IMG/VR virus record: IMGVR_UViG_3300050821_003682
Span: 1 to 41,976 of that record
Reading direction: 5' to 3' (one strand)
Length of the DNA stretch: 41,976 bases
Source of the DNA: a virus
Positions 1-8,566 of this stretch are shown here, piece by piece. The notes under the pieces are model-generated. The model was given only the letters and a program-made list of their open reading frames with translations. It ran no database searches and was not told the DNA's origin. Numbering within the stretch: position 1 is the stretch's first letter; every line of letters begins with the position of its first letter. The position numbers and the translations under genes are program-made.

Positions 1-246
1 GGCTTGTGGATAAACGCTGCCGGGGTGCAAGGCTTTTGGCAGAACGCCGCCTTAACCCTTGGATCGTGGCAAGGCATATCACTTTCGCAGTTCACCGTGT
101 TTAATTTCAACCTTTCGGTTACCGGCCCACAGCGAGCGCTTGGCTTAAATATCACGATACTAGGTACAGGGGTAGTGTTCCAGGCTCTGGTCATCGGCTG
201 GAAACGAGACAAAGCAAATCGGCATGTGGGGCTAACGGATATATAA
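1..246 (+). CDS. C-terminal part of a tail protein (continues from the right edge)
   Basis: The frame is open from the first base, so the start lies outside the window. The 81 visible residues are beta-rich and end with a pattern like GxxLGLNxTxxGxxxxxQALxIxWxRD, typical of the last strand of phage tail stabilisation proteins. The reading frame matches the open frame at the right edge (gene starting at 40414, 521 whole codons to the last base), so the two pieces would join into one protein of about 602 residues if the contig is circular. A TTG at 4 is possible as a start but has no Shine-Dalgarno, and I prefer the partial-gene reading. Confidence 0.7.
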   Translation, partial: GLWINAAGVQGFWQNAALTLGSWQGISLSQFTVFNFNLSVTGPQRALGLNITILGTGVVFQALVIGWKRDKANRHVGLTDI

Positions 247-249
247 AAT

Positions 250-1026
250 ATGGCATCTCGCGTCGGATCAATTACTCAGTTCGCTCCGCTATCGCCTCCC
301 TGGCAGTTGACGCAGCTTGACCAGAATTTTACTAATGAGACGGCCGGACAAAATGATTCAAGCCTTGGTTACGTTAACGCGGTGGCGACCGATACCGGCA
401 CAGCAAACAACTATGCGGTAACATTGCCGTTCGGTTCGCCGACCGCTTACAACCAAGGGATGACGGTCGCCTTTAACCCGGCCAACGCCAACACCGCAGG
501 AAGCGTCATCACGGTAAGCCCATTAGGGAGCACTCCTATTTTAACAGCTGGCGGATTACCTCTCCCCGCCAATACACTTCTCGTTGGGGTCACAGCTTAC
601 TTGGTTTTTATCGGAAGCGCGTTCCGGCTGCTTAACCAGACGAGTGTCAACCCGAATAACTTTTTCCCGCCGCTCGTTAGCCCAGGGACTTTGACGATTC
701 CCATGCTGGGATTTTCATCACTGAACGCCAATATTTCGCAGAGCATAGCCGGGACTTACACCTACAACATAACCAATCTGTCGTTGGGGACGTTTGTTTA
801 TATCCTGATTAGGACGAGCGGCGTCAACAAACTAGTCGCTCTCAGCGCTAGCGATCCGTCATCAGTGGCGTACAACATCAACGTCGTTTACGGGACAAGC
901 AGTCATATCCATTTTGGAGGAGGGGCTACTGATTTTGCTCCCACTATTTTACTCTATCAAGGGGTCGCGACTTTCGATACCAACGCTGCGCAAAACGTTC
1001 TCTATTTATCTGGAGCAGCCTACTAA
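250..1026 (+). CDS. tail fibre-like protein
   Basis: A 258-residue protein. Its N terminus contains PPWQLTQLDQNFT, resembling the xWxLSQLDANF opening of phage fibre or tail-adhesin proteins. The rest is rich in Thr, Asn, Gly and Ala with short beta-strand patterns and no catalytic motif. The start ATG lies six bases after the stop of the preceding tail gene, and the stop overlaps the next start as TAATG. The position right after the tail protein and before other beta-rich proteins supports a virion surface role. The exact function is inferred from context. Confidence 0.6.
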   Translation: MASRVGSITQFAPLSPPWQLTQLDQNFTNETAGQNDSSLGYVNAVATDTGTANNYAVTLPFGSPTAYNQGMTVAFNPANANTAGSVITVSPLGSTPILTAGGLPLPANTLLVGVTAYLVFIGSAFRLLNQTSVNPNNFFPPLVSPGTLTIPMLGFSSLNANISQSIAGTYTYNITNLSLGTFVYILIRTSGVNKLVALSASDPSSVAYNINVVYGTSSHIHFGGGATDFAPTILLYQGVATFDTNAAQNVLYLSGAAY

Positions 1027-1547
1027 TGCCATCGGTTAACCCCAATACTTGGAAATCTTTGAATCTTACTAAGAAAGATCAGCTTTCTGTATTCCAGACG
1101 CAATTGCCTCAGTACCTGCAGGAAGGGTTTTCGACCGGAAACCTGGCTCAGATCCTAAACGGCAACGGTGGCGGCGCTGTTCCAGGGACGGCGATCAATA
1201 CGAAGCAGGTGACCTTGACCGGCGTCAGCACAAATCAAACCGTCAATTGTGCTGGAGCTCTTCATGTGGCGATCACGATGACGTTCTCCGCCGCGTTGAC
1301 CTTGACCCTGACTAATCTCCAAATCGGGGCAAGCGTTCTGTTGGATGTGACCAATACAACCGGGGGCGGGCTGACGCTTACGATGGCGGCCACAGCGCCC
1401 GGTGGTACGCCGTACATCGTGATCAAAGGCAACACGAGCGGCGGCACTAAGAATTTCCTGGCCGGCGCCACGATCGGAGCTGGGAACGAATTCATTTTTA
1501 GCGGCCAATCAACAACTGGACCGAGCCTCGTGATGGTGGGAAACTAG
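1026..1547 (+). CDS. tail fibre-associated beta-rich protein
   Basis: A 173-residue protein translationally coupled (TAATG) to the preceding fibre-like gene. Residues 1-45 are polar with a likely helix. From about residue 60 onward it is Thr/Gly/Ala-rich with repeated LTLT-type strands, as in phage fibre tips or head-decoration folds. No enzymatic motif is visible. Likely a partner of the upstream fibre protein; family not recognised. Confidence 0.5.
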   Translation: MPSVNPNTWKSLNLTKKDQLSVFQTQLPQYLQEGFSTGNLAQILNGNGGGAVPGTAINTKQVTLTGVSTNQTVNCAGALHVAITMTFSAALTLTLTNLQIGASVLLDVTNTTGGGLTLTMAATAPGGTPYIVIKGNTSGGTKNFLAGATIGAGNEFIFSGQSTTGPSLVMVGN

Positions 1548-1550
1548 CGA

Positions 1551-1568
1551 TGTCATGCCATGACTGAC
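1551..1568 (+). promoter_or_regulatory. dispersed start-site motif, copy 1
   Basis: TGTCATGCCATGACTGAC. It contains the inverted repeat GTCAT-GCC-ATGAC, and the ATG of the next gene (1560) lies in the right arm. No Shine-Dalgarno precedes that ATG. It is the reverse-complement form of the consensus TTGTCAGTCAATGCATGACA found at other gene starts in this window. Confidence 0.6.
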
Positions 1569-2099
1569 GACGAACGGCAACTCGCAATGATGCATCGGTA
1601 CTTCTACTGGTTTGAAGCCCGCGTGCTCGCGCTCGCTTCCCACATGAAAGCAGTGTCAGTCAAAGACCATCCAGAGTTGACGATAGAAGAGCTTCTCCAC
1701 CGTTATATGCTTTGGGCTCTCTCGCACGGGATGCTGCATGTGTTCGGTGATGCCGAGGATAATCCGCACTCAGGGGTGATCGTGCGCCCAGTGGATCACC
1801 GGAGAATTGGTTGGTATCAGGAAGATTATTACGCGCGGCTTTGCGATTATGACGAAGGGGGAGATACCGCGTGGGTTGACTTCTGTTTTGCTCCCGGGAA
1901 TTACCCGCTAATCATTTCGCTCTTAGTGGCCACGGGCTGCAAATACACGTGCTGGGAACACAGGACCACTGGCAAGTTTCATCTGCTTCCGATCGCTCGA
2001 ATGCCGAAGGTGACCCTTCTAAGTGAGTCAAATCACCAGCGTCAGGGCGATTTAACGAAGGAAAAATGGCGCATGGAAATGGAGGTGTCGCTTGGGTAA
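1560..2099 (+). CDS. hypothetical protein in virion operon
   Basis: A 179-residue soluble protein, acidic in its first half, with several Trp and Cys residues (WEARV-like start, TGCKYTCWEH near residue 150). No family recognised. Its position between fibre-like genes and an internal virion protein resembles the small protein found near ejection genes in podoviruses, but that is context only. The start ATG is embedded in the dispersed motif, giving the N terminus MTDDE. The end overlaps the next gene by eight bases. Confidence 0.6.
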   Translation: MTDDERQLAMMHRYFYWFEARVLALASHMKAVSVKDHPELTIEELLHRYMLWALSHGMLHVFGDAEDNPHSGVIVRPVDHRRIGWYQEDYYARLCDYDEGGDTAWVDFCFAPGNYPLIISLLVATGCKYTCWEHRTTGKFHLLPIARMPKVTLLSESNHQRQGDLTKEKWRMEMEVSLG

Positions 2100-3507
2100 G
2101 AAAGGAGGCGGTGGTGGAGGAGGCAGTGGAGCGATCCAGATCCCTTCCGCGCTCAATTCCAGCGGCGGGGCCAGTCTCTTACAGAACGTATTTAATCCGC
2201 TGGGTACGTACGGATCCGAGATGATGGGCGGCTTGGGCAGCCTGGCTAATTGGGCGGCTAATATCGCAACTGGCGGCAATGTATTGGGTGCTCAAGGAAC
2301 ACTGCCGCAGAATGGCTTATTAGCAGGTGGCACCGGTAAAGTCTTTTCGCCTTTTACGAACGCATCCGACAGCAGCACGCTTGGGCCTTTCTTATCACAA
2401 GCGCAGCAGGGCTTGACCGGCATGGAAGCCTCGACGATTACGGGGCAAAACCTGCTTAATACTGGCGTCAATCAGGCTGCGGCGGATCAGACGCAGGCTA
2501 ACTGGCTGACGCACAAGGGGAACGTAATGCTGAGCCAGGCTACAAATGGGCCTGGCCTATTCCCTAGTCAGCAAGCCCAGATCACTCAAGCGGAACAGAG
2601 CCAGCAGGCCGCTGTTCAACAACAGCTTGCTAACGAGGGACTGGGAGGCTCTAGCGTCAACGCTCAGTTGCAAGGACAAGTTAAGATGAGTGCTGCGGCT
2701 GCAGCTGGTCAATTGGTTCAGGGCAACATCTCTGCTGCAAACCAAACGGTTGGCCTCGGACAGACTGCCACCGCCCTCCAGCAAGAACAGCAAAAGATAG
2801 ATCTCGCGGCCCAGCAAGCGCTTTACGGCCAGTTCGCCGGAATCGCTTCTCAGTCTGCATCGATACAAGCCCAGATGTGGAGTGAAGCTCAGCAAGGTTA
2901 CGGCACGCTCGGTCAGATGATGAATTCGACCTTGGCCGCTTTTGGGTACTCGATGAAGACCCAAGAGGACGTCTTGCAGGCTAACGAGACGACGGCACAA
3001 ATCCAGGCCGGCATTGCGACAAGCCAAGCGCAGATGGCGCAGCAAGGGGCCTCCAGCATGTTTGGGGCGTTGGGGTCGCTTCTAGGTCAGGGAGGAAGTG
3101 GCGGCGGCCTATTGGGTGGGTTAATCGGTACTACTGGTAGCGGAATAGCAACAGGTTCTCTCGGGGCTGGAATTGTCGGTCAGGTAGGGGCGACAGCCGG
3201 AACCGGGATACTGGGTGGCCTTGGAGGAGCGCTTGGCGGAATTGGCAGCGGGATAGGTGCGGCGGTTAGCGCTCTTGCTGCTTCTTCTTGTACGGCCGGC
3301 CGTGGAGTAAAAGGAGTAACTGATATTCGATGGGTGCTTTTCCGGGATTGGATTCTTTACAGAGCACCTAGTTTGATTAGGTCGCTTTATGTCGGTCACT
3401 CAGAATCGATAAACGATATCCTGGTTCGTTATCCTTGGGCTCGAGAAGTCATTCTTTTCTTGGTTGATCAGGTGGTGGAACATGACCAGAACACAAGAAC
3501 GGCTTAA
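2092..3507 (+). CDS. Gly/Ala/Gln-rich internal virion (ejection-type) protein with Cys-led C-terminal domain
   Basis: A 471-residue protein starting at TTG, chosen because GGAGG at 2081-2085 sits seven bases upstream and no other start is available. Residues 3-13 are almost all Gly. Residues 95-320 are Gln/Ala-rich helices, typical of phage internal or ejection proteins. Residues 325-393 are Gly-rich and membrane-compatible. A distinct domain starts at SSC (Cys400) and runs to about residue 465 with WVLFRDWILYRAPSLIRSLY, aromatic and basic. From memory, similar Cys-led tails (C-x3-R-x-V-x-G followed by FRxW) recur at the ends of phage internal proteins. The last 26 bases overlap the YcaO gene. 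It may be the YcaO/TfuA substrate; that is inference. Confidence 0.65.
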   Translation: MGKKGGGGGGGSGAIQIPSALNSSGGASLLQNVFNPLGTYGSEMMGGLGSLANWAANIATGGNVLGAQGTLPQNGLLAGGTGKVFSPFTNASDSSTLGPFLSQAQQGLTGMEASTITGQNLLNTGVNQAAADQTQANWLTHKGNVMLSQATNGPGLFPSQQAQITQAEQSQQAAVQQQLANEGLGGSSVNAQLQGQVKMSAAAAAGQLVQGNISAANQTVGLGQTATALQQEQQKIDLAAQQALYGQFAGIASQSASIQAQMWSEAQQGYGTLGQMMNSTLAAFGYSMKTQEDVLQANETTAQIQAGIATSQAQMAQQGASSMFGALGSLLGQGGSGGGLLGGLIGTTGSGIATGSLGAGIVGQVGATAGTGILGGLGGALGGIGSGIGAAVSALAASSCTAGRGVKGVTDIRWVLFRDWILYRAPSLIRSLYVGHSESINDILVRYPWAREVILFLVDQVVEHDQNTRTA

Positions 3508-4675
3508 AAGCGCTGAAAGGCTTTGCAAGCTATCCTATGATTATCTGTTCGATAATTTTGGGATAACCAGGATCAGCGATCTGACTGGGTTGGATGTTAT
3601 CGGTGTTCCTGTCTGGTCTAGCACTCGACCGATAGCGCACACCATTACCTTCTCGGGAGGTAAGAATCTGAACCCAACCTTAGCGAAAGCCGGAGCGATT
3701 GCCGAGGGGATTGAACTCTCTATTTTCGAGAAACATCATGAACCACAAATCCACGGTTTTTATCCTCCTAGAGTCCTTCAAGAGTTACCGATAAGGAAGG
3801 GGTTTGAGATAGGCGGAGGTCATAAATTCCCAGGTGAGATTGTTACTCATTACATGTCGGGTGCTGACGTGTTTTTCCCTAGCGATTTGATTTGGCTGAA
3901 TGTCCGAAAAGAAACGTCTGCGTTCCAGAGGAATTCAAACGGGCAAGCGATCGGTTCTAGCATGGAGGACGCTATCGTTCAAGGGCTCTATGAATGTGTT
4001 GAGCGCGACGCGATGACGATCCGAGCGGAAGCTCAGAAAGAATTCGGAGTGTTTGCGCCCAGGATTGATTTAAGCAACGCCGTTGGGTCGGTAAAGACTC
4101 TGATCGATATTTGCGCGAAAGCGGGGCTGAAGATATACGCCTTCTGTCTGACGTTCGATATCCGTGTTCCGAGCGTGAATGTCTTTCTGGTTGATCCGTC
4201 TGGTTATTATATGCCGACCGTAGGTATGGGAACCAGCATCTGGGACAGCGTGGCTATAGAGCGCGCGATCATGGAGGCAATACAAGGGAGGCTAGTCTAC
4301 ATCAGCGGCGGCCGGGACGACATCTACTTGAGCGATTTCTATAAAGCTAAACAATCCGACCAAAAAGCAATGTGTCGACGGTTTGAAGGACTACCCGTCC
4401 AGGCGACCCCTAATTGGGAGGTAAGAGATTACGAGATAAGCGATGAGCTGGAAATCCTGCTAGAGATGATCGGGCATTGGCGGGACCGAGTACTAGTAAA
4501 AGAGATCCCTGGGGAATTCCCGGCAGCGAAAGTTTTTATACCGGGACTCGAGACTATCGTGACAGAGGATTGGCAACCTGGACGCTGGAAGCATGTTCGA
4601 AACAAATATGAAAAAGACTTTAATCTTTGTCGGTCCAACTCTTTACGGGACAGAGCTGGAGCATTTGCAGGATGA
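3482..4675 (+). CDS. YcaO-family ATP-dependent peptide-backbone-modifying enzyme
   Basis: A 397-residue protein from ATG 3482 (an in-frame TTG at 3464 is also possible). YcaO enzymes activate backbone amides with ATP and form azolines, or thioamides when paired with TfuA. The three family blocks are all present: an N-terminal ATP-site block around residues 59-78 (GGKNLNPTLAKAGAIAEGIE), RNSNGQAIGSSMEDAI leading into YECVERDA around 150-177, and GMGTSIWDSVAIERAIMEAIQGR around 248-270. No Pro-rich C terminus of the azole-forming type is seen; PGLETIV near the end resembles TfuA-associated members. The gene overlaps the preceding virion gene by 26 bases and TfuA by 68. Such a pair inside a phage late operon is unusual. 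The Mg/ATP residues look intact, so it should be active. Confidence 0.88.
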   Translation: MTRTQERLKSAERLCKLSYDYLFDNFGITRISDLTGLDVIGVPVWSSTRPIAHTITFSGGKNLNPTLAKAGAIAEGIELSIFEKHHEPQIHGFYPPRVLQELPIRKGFEIGGGHKFPGEIVTHYMSGADVFFPSDLIWLNVRKETSAFQRNSNGQAIGSSMEDAIVQGLYECVERDAMTIRAEAQKEFGVFAPRIDLSNAVGSVKTLIDICAKAGLKIYAFCLTFDIRVPSVNVFLVDPSGYYMPTVGMGTSIWDSVAIERAIMEAIQGRLVYISGGRDDIYLSDFYKAKQSDQKAMCRRFEGLPVQATPNWEVRDYEISDELEILLEMIGHWRDRVLVKEIPGEFPAAKVFIPGLETIVTEDWQPGRWKHVRNKYEKDFNLCRSNSLRDRAGAFAG

Positions 4676-5159
4676 AGTTTGGTTACCACCAGCAGGACAG
4701 GGAGATGTTTTGAAAAACGTACTTACATACAACCCTAAGCAACTGGTTCTGATCGACGGAACTTTTTATCACACTCTTTCTGTTTGGATTAAAGAGCTGC
4801 TTTATGCCATGGCGGTCGGGGTGCGTTGTATTGGAGCTTCATCGATGGGAGCGATGCGGGCCGCTGAACTCTGGCGATACGGTATGATCGGGATCGGCGA
4901 GATCTTTGAAGCGTACCGCGAAGGGTCAATACAAGACGACGCTTGGGTAGCGATGAGTTATGATCCAGAGACGTATAAACCGCTTACTGAAGCACCATGC
5001 GGGAGCAAGCAAAAGAGACTAGATGCGTTGAAAGCGATTCAGTACGCAAGGGATAATCAGGATTATCCGCCGACTAAGCTCAAGATGTCGGAACTGCGAC
5101 CGCTTTTTACCGGAGTCCTAGACAAAATTCTTGAGAACAACACTCTGATTTATGGCTGA
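4608..5159 (+). CDS. tfuA: TfuA-like protein (YcaO partner, probable thioamidation)
   Basis: A 183-residue protein from ATG 4608 (MKKTLIFVGPTLYG); an in-frame ATG at 4593 would add five residues. The TfuA core is clear: FVGPTLYG at the N terminus, a GTFYHTLSVWIKELLYAM helix, GASSMGAMRAAEL, then GMIGIGEIFEAYREG followed by DDAWVA. In methanogens and thioamide RiPP clusters TfuA works with YcaO to put sulfur into the backbone amide, probably by presenting or releasing sulfide. The start lies within the YcaO 3' end and the stop overlaps the next start, so the two should be co-translated. Function is from the family; the substrate here is unknown. Confidence 0.85.
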   Translation: MKKTLIFVGPTLYGTELEHLQDEVWLPPAGQGDVLKNVLTYNPKQLVLIDGTFYHTLSVWIKELLYAMAVGVRCIGASSMGAMRAAELWRYGMIGIGEIFEAYREGSIQDDAWVAMSYDPETYKPLTEAPCGSKQKRLDALKAIQYARDNQDYPPTKLKMSELRPLFTGVLDKILENNTLIYG

Positions 5160-6171
5160 CGGTGATACAACTCTAGCTCCTCCTCCGGACGATTCGCAGC
5201 TACAAACGCCGCAGATCGTTCAGGATCAACAGCAGACGCCAACCGCTGCCTCTCCTCCTCCTGTCGCACAGCAGAAGCAAGATGCTGAAGATCCGCTGGT
5301 GTCAGAGAAGCCCTATGTCAATGCGTTGATAAAAACGATCAACGATCAGAAGCATCAAGACGAGCAATACATGTCGCAAAGCCAGTCGATGTGGACGGAC
5401 TTTCAGAAGAAGATGTCTGAGATGCAAGCAACACCTGCACCGCAGTTGCAGCAAACTCCTCCGGCTCCAACCACAAAAGACAAGCTCAACTGGGGAACCG
5501 CAATTGGCGACGTGCTTTCGATGGTGGCGATTGCGAGCACAATCTTCGGCAAACATCGCGGCGGCTATGCACAGGCTATCCAGATGTCAGCGGTTGGTGC
5601 ATTCGTTAACGGCTACACGCAGGGAAAAGAGAAGGTTGCTCAAGCCGGTCTTGAACAATGGAAAGAGCAAACCTCACTGATCGAAAAACAAAACGCCCAA
5701 CAATTGCAGGTATACAAGGAGACCTTGGCTGATAAAAAGCTGACCCTGCAAGAGCAGATGGACGTTATCAAGGAGCAAGCTGCGATGACCAATAACGCGA
5801 GGCTTTATCAAGCGGCTGCCACCAAGAATTTGACCGAGTTGGTTAAGACAATCCACGATATGAACACGGCGCATCTTGCTTACAAAAAGGCAAACCAAGA
5901 CGCGACCAAGCATTTTACTAGCACGTACTACAAGCTGCCCAATGCCGCCGCTTATCGCGCCGAAGTGATGAAGCGTTACGGGATAGATCCTGCCAAATCG
6001 GACGAGGAACTTCAGAAAGCGGAGGAAAAGTACCCCCTGGATCAGTTCAATAAAGACTTCAAAGGCGGTACGGTCGAGGAACACGAAGACGATATCCTTG
6101 GCCTAAAGGGCGACAAGAAGCCAACCGAAGAAGATACAAACAAGGTCTTCTCAGACATGGGCTTGCAATAA
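5152..6171 (+). CDS. internal virion protein, Gln-rich coiled coil
   Basis: A 339-residue protein. Residues 1-120 are Pro/Gln-rich and disordered. Residues about 122-165 form a membrane-compatible segment (WGTAIGDVLSMVAIASTIFG). The rest is long charged helices with coiled-coil spacing (KEQTSLIEKQNAQQLQVYKE). This layout fits phage internal or DNA-ejection proteins. The start overlaps the end of tfuA by eight bases, so the YcaO/TfuA pair lies between two internal-protein genes. It has no Cys, so it is a less obvious substrate than the upstream protein. Confidence 0.55.
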   Translation: MADGDTTLAPPPDDSQLQTPQIVQDQQQTPTAASPPPVAQQKQDAEDPLVSEKPYVNALIKTINDQKHQDEQYMSQSQSMWTDFQKKMSEMQATPAPQLQQTPPAPTTKDKLNWGTAIGDVLSMVAIASTIFGKHRGGYAQAIQMSAVGAFVNGYTQGKEKVAQAGLEQWKEQTSLIEKQNAQQLQVYKETLADKKLTLQEQMDVIKEQAAMTNNARLYQAAATKNLTELVKTIHDMNTAHLAYKKANQDATKHFTSTYYKLPNAAAYRAEVMKRYGIDPAKSDEELQKAEEKYPLDQFNKDFKGGTVEEHEDDILGLKGDKKPTEEDTNKVFSDMGLQ

Positions 6172-6174
6172 TCT

Positions 6175-7401
6175 ATGTGGCCAAAGGATAATAATCCCAC
6201 CAAGCCTTACGTGGTTTATTATCAGAACCAGTTTGAGCTTCCGCTCGATGTGGTCTCGTCGCAAGTGGATCTGATGGGGCAGTATCTCGGGATTCCGGTT
6301 ACGGGAGCTCCGATTGTACCACTGATTTCTCGTTTCGCTATCAACCCCAGCATCGGCCCGATTTTCTGGTTAGGCGCAAGTTACGAGGATAACTGGCCGA
6401 ATTATTACGCGATTCAGTCACTCACTGCTCCCACTACGTTTTCAGGTTCATGGGCTTTTTTAGTGAATGCGACTCTCGGTCAAAACTCGGTCGGACGTTG
6501 GACTACGGCAGGGAGTGTGGCTGGTAACCTCGGCAGGATCTACGCGGTCTCGGGGGCAAGCTGGAGTAATTACATAACCGGTGTCAATACTACGATAGCG
6601 ACACAAACCGCTAAACTGATCTCTGATTATCCAGGAGGACTACCGACGGGCAGCGTGGTTGTGATCCACTGCGGGATTAACGAAATGCAATTTGGAGGTA
6701 ATCTCATTGGTGGCGGCATCTTTAGTACGGACGGTACTACCGTTACCTGGGCTCAGAGTGGTTTTACGATGCCGGCTAATCTCGCTAACATCAATGTGAC
6801 GGTGACAAACTCGGCTCAGTGCGTGGCGGGCGCAAACAACCTAGTATTTGTAAACGGACTGTATCTAATGACTGTACAGGCAGTGCCGGACGGAACACAT
6901 ATAACGCTGACAAATTCGTTTAATAACACGCAAGGAACGGTGGTAGCGGCTGGAAACATGCAGGCTTATTCGGCTACCACGATCGCAGCCAATATTACTG
7001 CGGCCCAAACGGGGATAACGAATCTGATTTCAGCCGGAGTATCGCAGATCTATTTTGTTATCTGTCCGAACTTAGGGCAGCTGCCAAACTTCTCTGGCCA
7101 GGCCGCTCTAGCGACAACGACTTGGAACTACTGGAAAACACAAGCCAAAGCGAGCCTTTACCCTAACACTGCGAAACAGGTTGCGGTGTTCGATGTGAGC
7201 GCCGTGACAAATAACATCGTGACCAATCCAACTAATTACGGGTTCAAAGACGCGACGACACAGTGGAACAATTCAGTGACGATCAATCAGAACGATCTTC
7301 TGTTCTTTGATGGGTTCCATCAGAACGCTCCTGGACACGTCGAGATCGCGCATCAGTTTTTCTCCACGATCAGGAACCGGTCTTACTTGAGTCTTTACTA
7401 A
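6175..7401 (+). CDS. SGNH-hydrolase-like tail protein
   Basis: A 408-residue protein. Three blocks suggest an SGNH (GDSL-type) esterase: GASYE with candidate nucleophile Ser69, CGINE at 166-170 with Asn169, and DGFHQNAPGH with Asp379 and His382 at the usual place near the C terminus. In phages such domains sit on tail spikes and deacetylate capsule or O-antigen sugars. A beta-rich insert (about residues 180-260) separates blocks. There is no signal peptide, consistent with a virion part. The stop overlaps the next start as TAATG. The enzyme class is fairly well supported; the sugar target is unknown. Confidence 0.65.
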   Translation: MWPKDNNPTKPYVVYYQNQFELPLDVVSSQVDLMGQYLGIPVTGAPIVPLISRFAINPSIGPIFWLGASYEDNWPNYYAIQSLTAPTTFSGSWAFLVNATLGQNSVGRWTTAGSVAGNLGRIYAVSGASWSNYITGVNTTIATQTAKLISDYPGGLPTGSVVVIHCGINEMQFGGNLIGGGIFSTDGTTVTWAQSGFTMPANLANINVTVTNSAQCVAGANNLVFVNGLYLMTVQAVPDGTHITLTNSFNNTQGTVVAAGNMQAYSATTIAANITAAQTGITNLISAGVSQIYFVICPNLGQLPNFSGQAALATTTWNYWKTQAKASLYPNTAKQVAVFDVSAVTNNIVTNPTNYGFKDATTQWNNSVTINQNDLLFFDGFHQNAPGHVEIAHQFFSTIRNRSYLSLY

Positions 7402-8111
7402 TGCCTTTTACCTTTATACAAGCAGCCTCAGCCCAGGCTACCTCCGTAGCATTCCCCGGAGTGTCCACTACCGGTGATCTTGTGGTCGCTGCGGTCGGAG
7501 CTCTCAACACTACCAACGTGGCTCCGACAAGCGCGACGGTGTTTGATACCGCTGGAACTGGCAACGTGTATACGCAAGCAGGAGCTCCAGCCGCAAGCAT
7601 TCCGTTCTCCGGTGACTTTCTGTTTCTTTATTTATTCTATTGTAACAGCTTCATTGCCAGCGGGAGCGCTATAACGGTTGCTGTCACCTTTTCTCCAAGC
7701 GCAGCATTGGCTTACACCAGCATTCTTGAATACGGTAAACCGGCTGGCACTATTATTGATCCGCTCTCTTATGCTAATCCCACCGGATCAGGCACTGTCG
7801 TTAATGTGAGCACGACGCTGACGAAAGCTTCGGAGTTACTTGTTTGTTTCCCATTCGGCATCCAGCCTTCAGGTTTAACGCCTGGAACGGGATGGACTCA
7901 GCGAAATTACACGACCACCCAGTTGATGAGCGTTGATCAGCTATCTGGAGGAACGGCTGGATCGAATGCTTTGACTCCCGCAAACCAGTCTCCGACCGGA
8001 GCCTGGGGCGCTGTCTTTCAGGCTTTTTATGTTCCGGGCGGTGGCGGTGGTGGTGGGGTCGGCGGATCGCTGATAGGGGCCTATGATTTTTGGGGAGGCG
8101 GCAGTAGTTAA
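7401..8111 (+). CDS. tail-associated beta-sandwich, carbohydrate-binding-like protein
   Basis: A 236-residue protein. Residues 15-200 follow a beta-sandwich pattern: GDLVVAAVGA, then a VFDTAGTGNVYT turn, then strand repeats ending in AVFQAFYVPG. A Gly run (residues 212-220) and a short DFWGGG tail close the protein. The same pattern occurs at the N terminus of the minus-strand hydrolase-like protein at 18459-20186, so this is probably a shared glycan-binding or spike module. Coupled to the SGNH gene by TAATG. Confidence 0.5.
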   Translation: MPFTFIQAASAQATSVAFPGVSTTGDLVVAAVGALNTTNVAPTSATVFDTAGTGNVYTQAGAPAASIPFSGDFLFLYLFYCNSFIASGSAITVAVTFSPSAALAYTSILEYGKPAGTIIDPLSYANPTGSGTVVNVSTTLTKASELLVCFPFGIQPSGLTPGTGWTQRNYTTTQLMSVDQLSGGTAGSNALTPANQSPTGAWGAVFQAFYVPGGGGGGGVGGSLIGAYDFWGGGSS

Positions 8112-8135
8112 AATCGTGTAAAATGAAAGAACCGA

Positions 8136-8561
8136 ATGCTTAAAGGTAACGTCACGGCCTACGCGGCCAATATCTCAGCCAATGGCAACTATTGTCAGGC
8201 GACAACCGCGTTGCCTCAAGTCATCGCTGCCTCTGGAACCTACGACTCGGGCGAAGATGTGTTCGATTCCGGTCAGTACTTAATTCAGACCGGAACTGGC
8301 GTTTCTGCGGGATCTGTATCGGTCGCAATCCTTACGCTATCGCCTGCTGGTGCTCCGGTCTGGGTGACAGCGACGACGCCCAATAGCGCGACCGGCGCGG
8401 CTTTCACTTTGGTCGCTACGCTTGGAGCTAGCGCTACATACAACGGTTCTCTTGGCGTGAGCGGTGGCGTTTTCTTCCCGTGCCTGGGTATTCGCCTAGT
8501 AGTCGCTGGGCTAACAGGCGGTAACATCGCGCTTGCGCAGCTTTACCTGACGAAGCGTTAA
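8136..8561 (+). CDS. small beta-rich structural protein
   Basis: A 141-residue protein, Ala/Gly/Thr-rich, with alternating strand patterns and the ending LTGGNIALAQLYLTKR. No known motif. It resembles in size, composition and ending (TGG followed by a strand) the protein at 18066-18467, so both may be small virion accessory proteins of one fold. The start ATG follows a 24-base AT-rich spacer without a clear Shine-Dalgarno. Confidence 0.45.
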   Translation: MLKGNVTAYAANISANGNYCQATTALPQVIAASGTYDSGEDVFDSGQYLIQTGTGVSAGSVSVAILTLSPAGAPVWVTATTPNSATGAAFTLVATLGASATYNGSLGVSGGVFFPCLGIRLVVAGLTGGNIALAQLYLTKR

Positions 8562-8566
8562 AGCTA

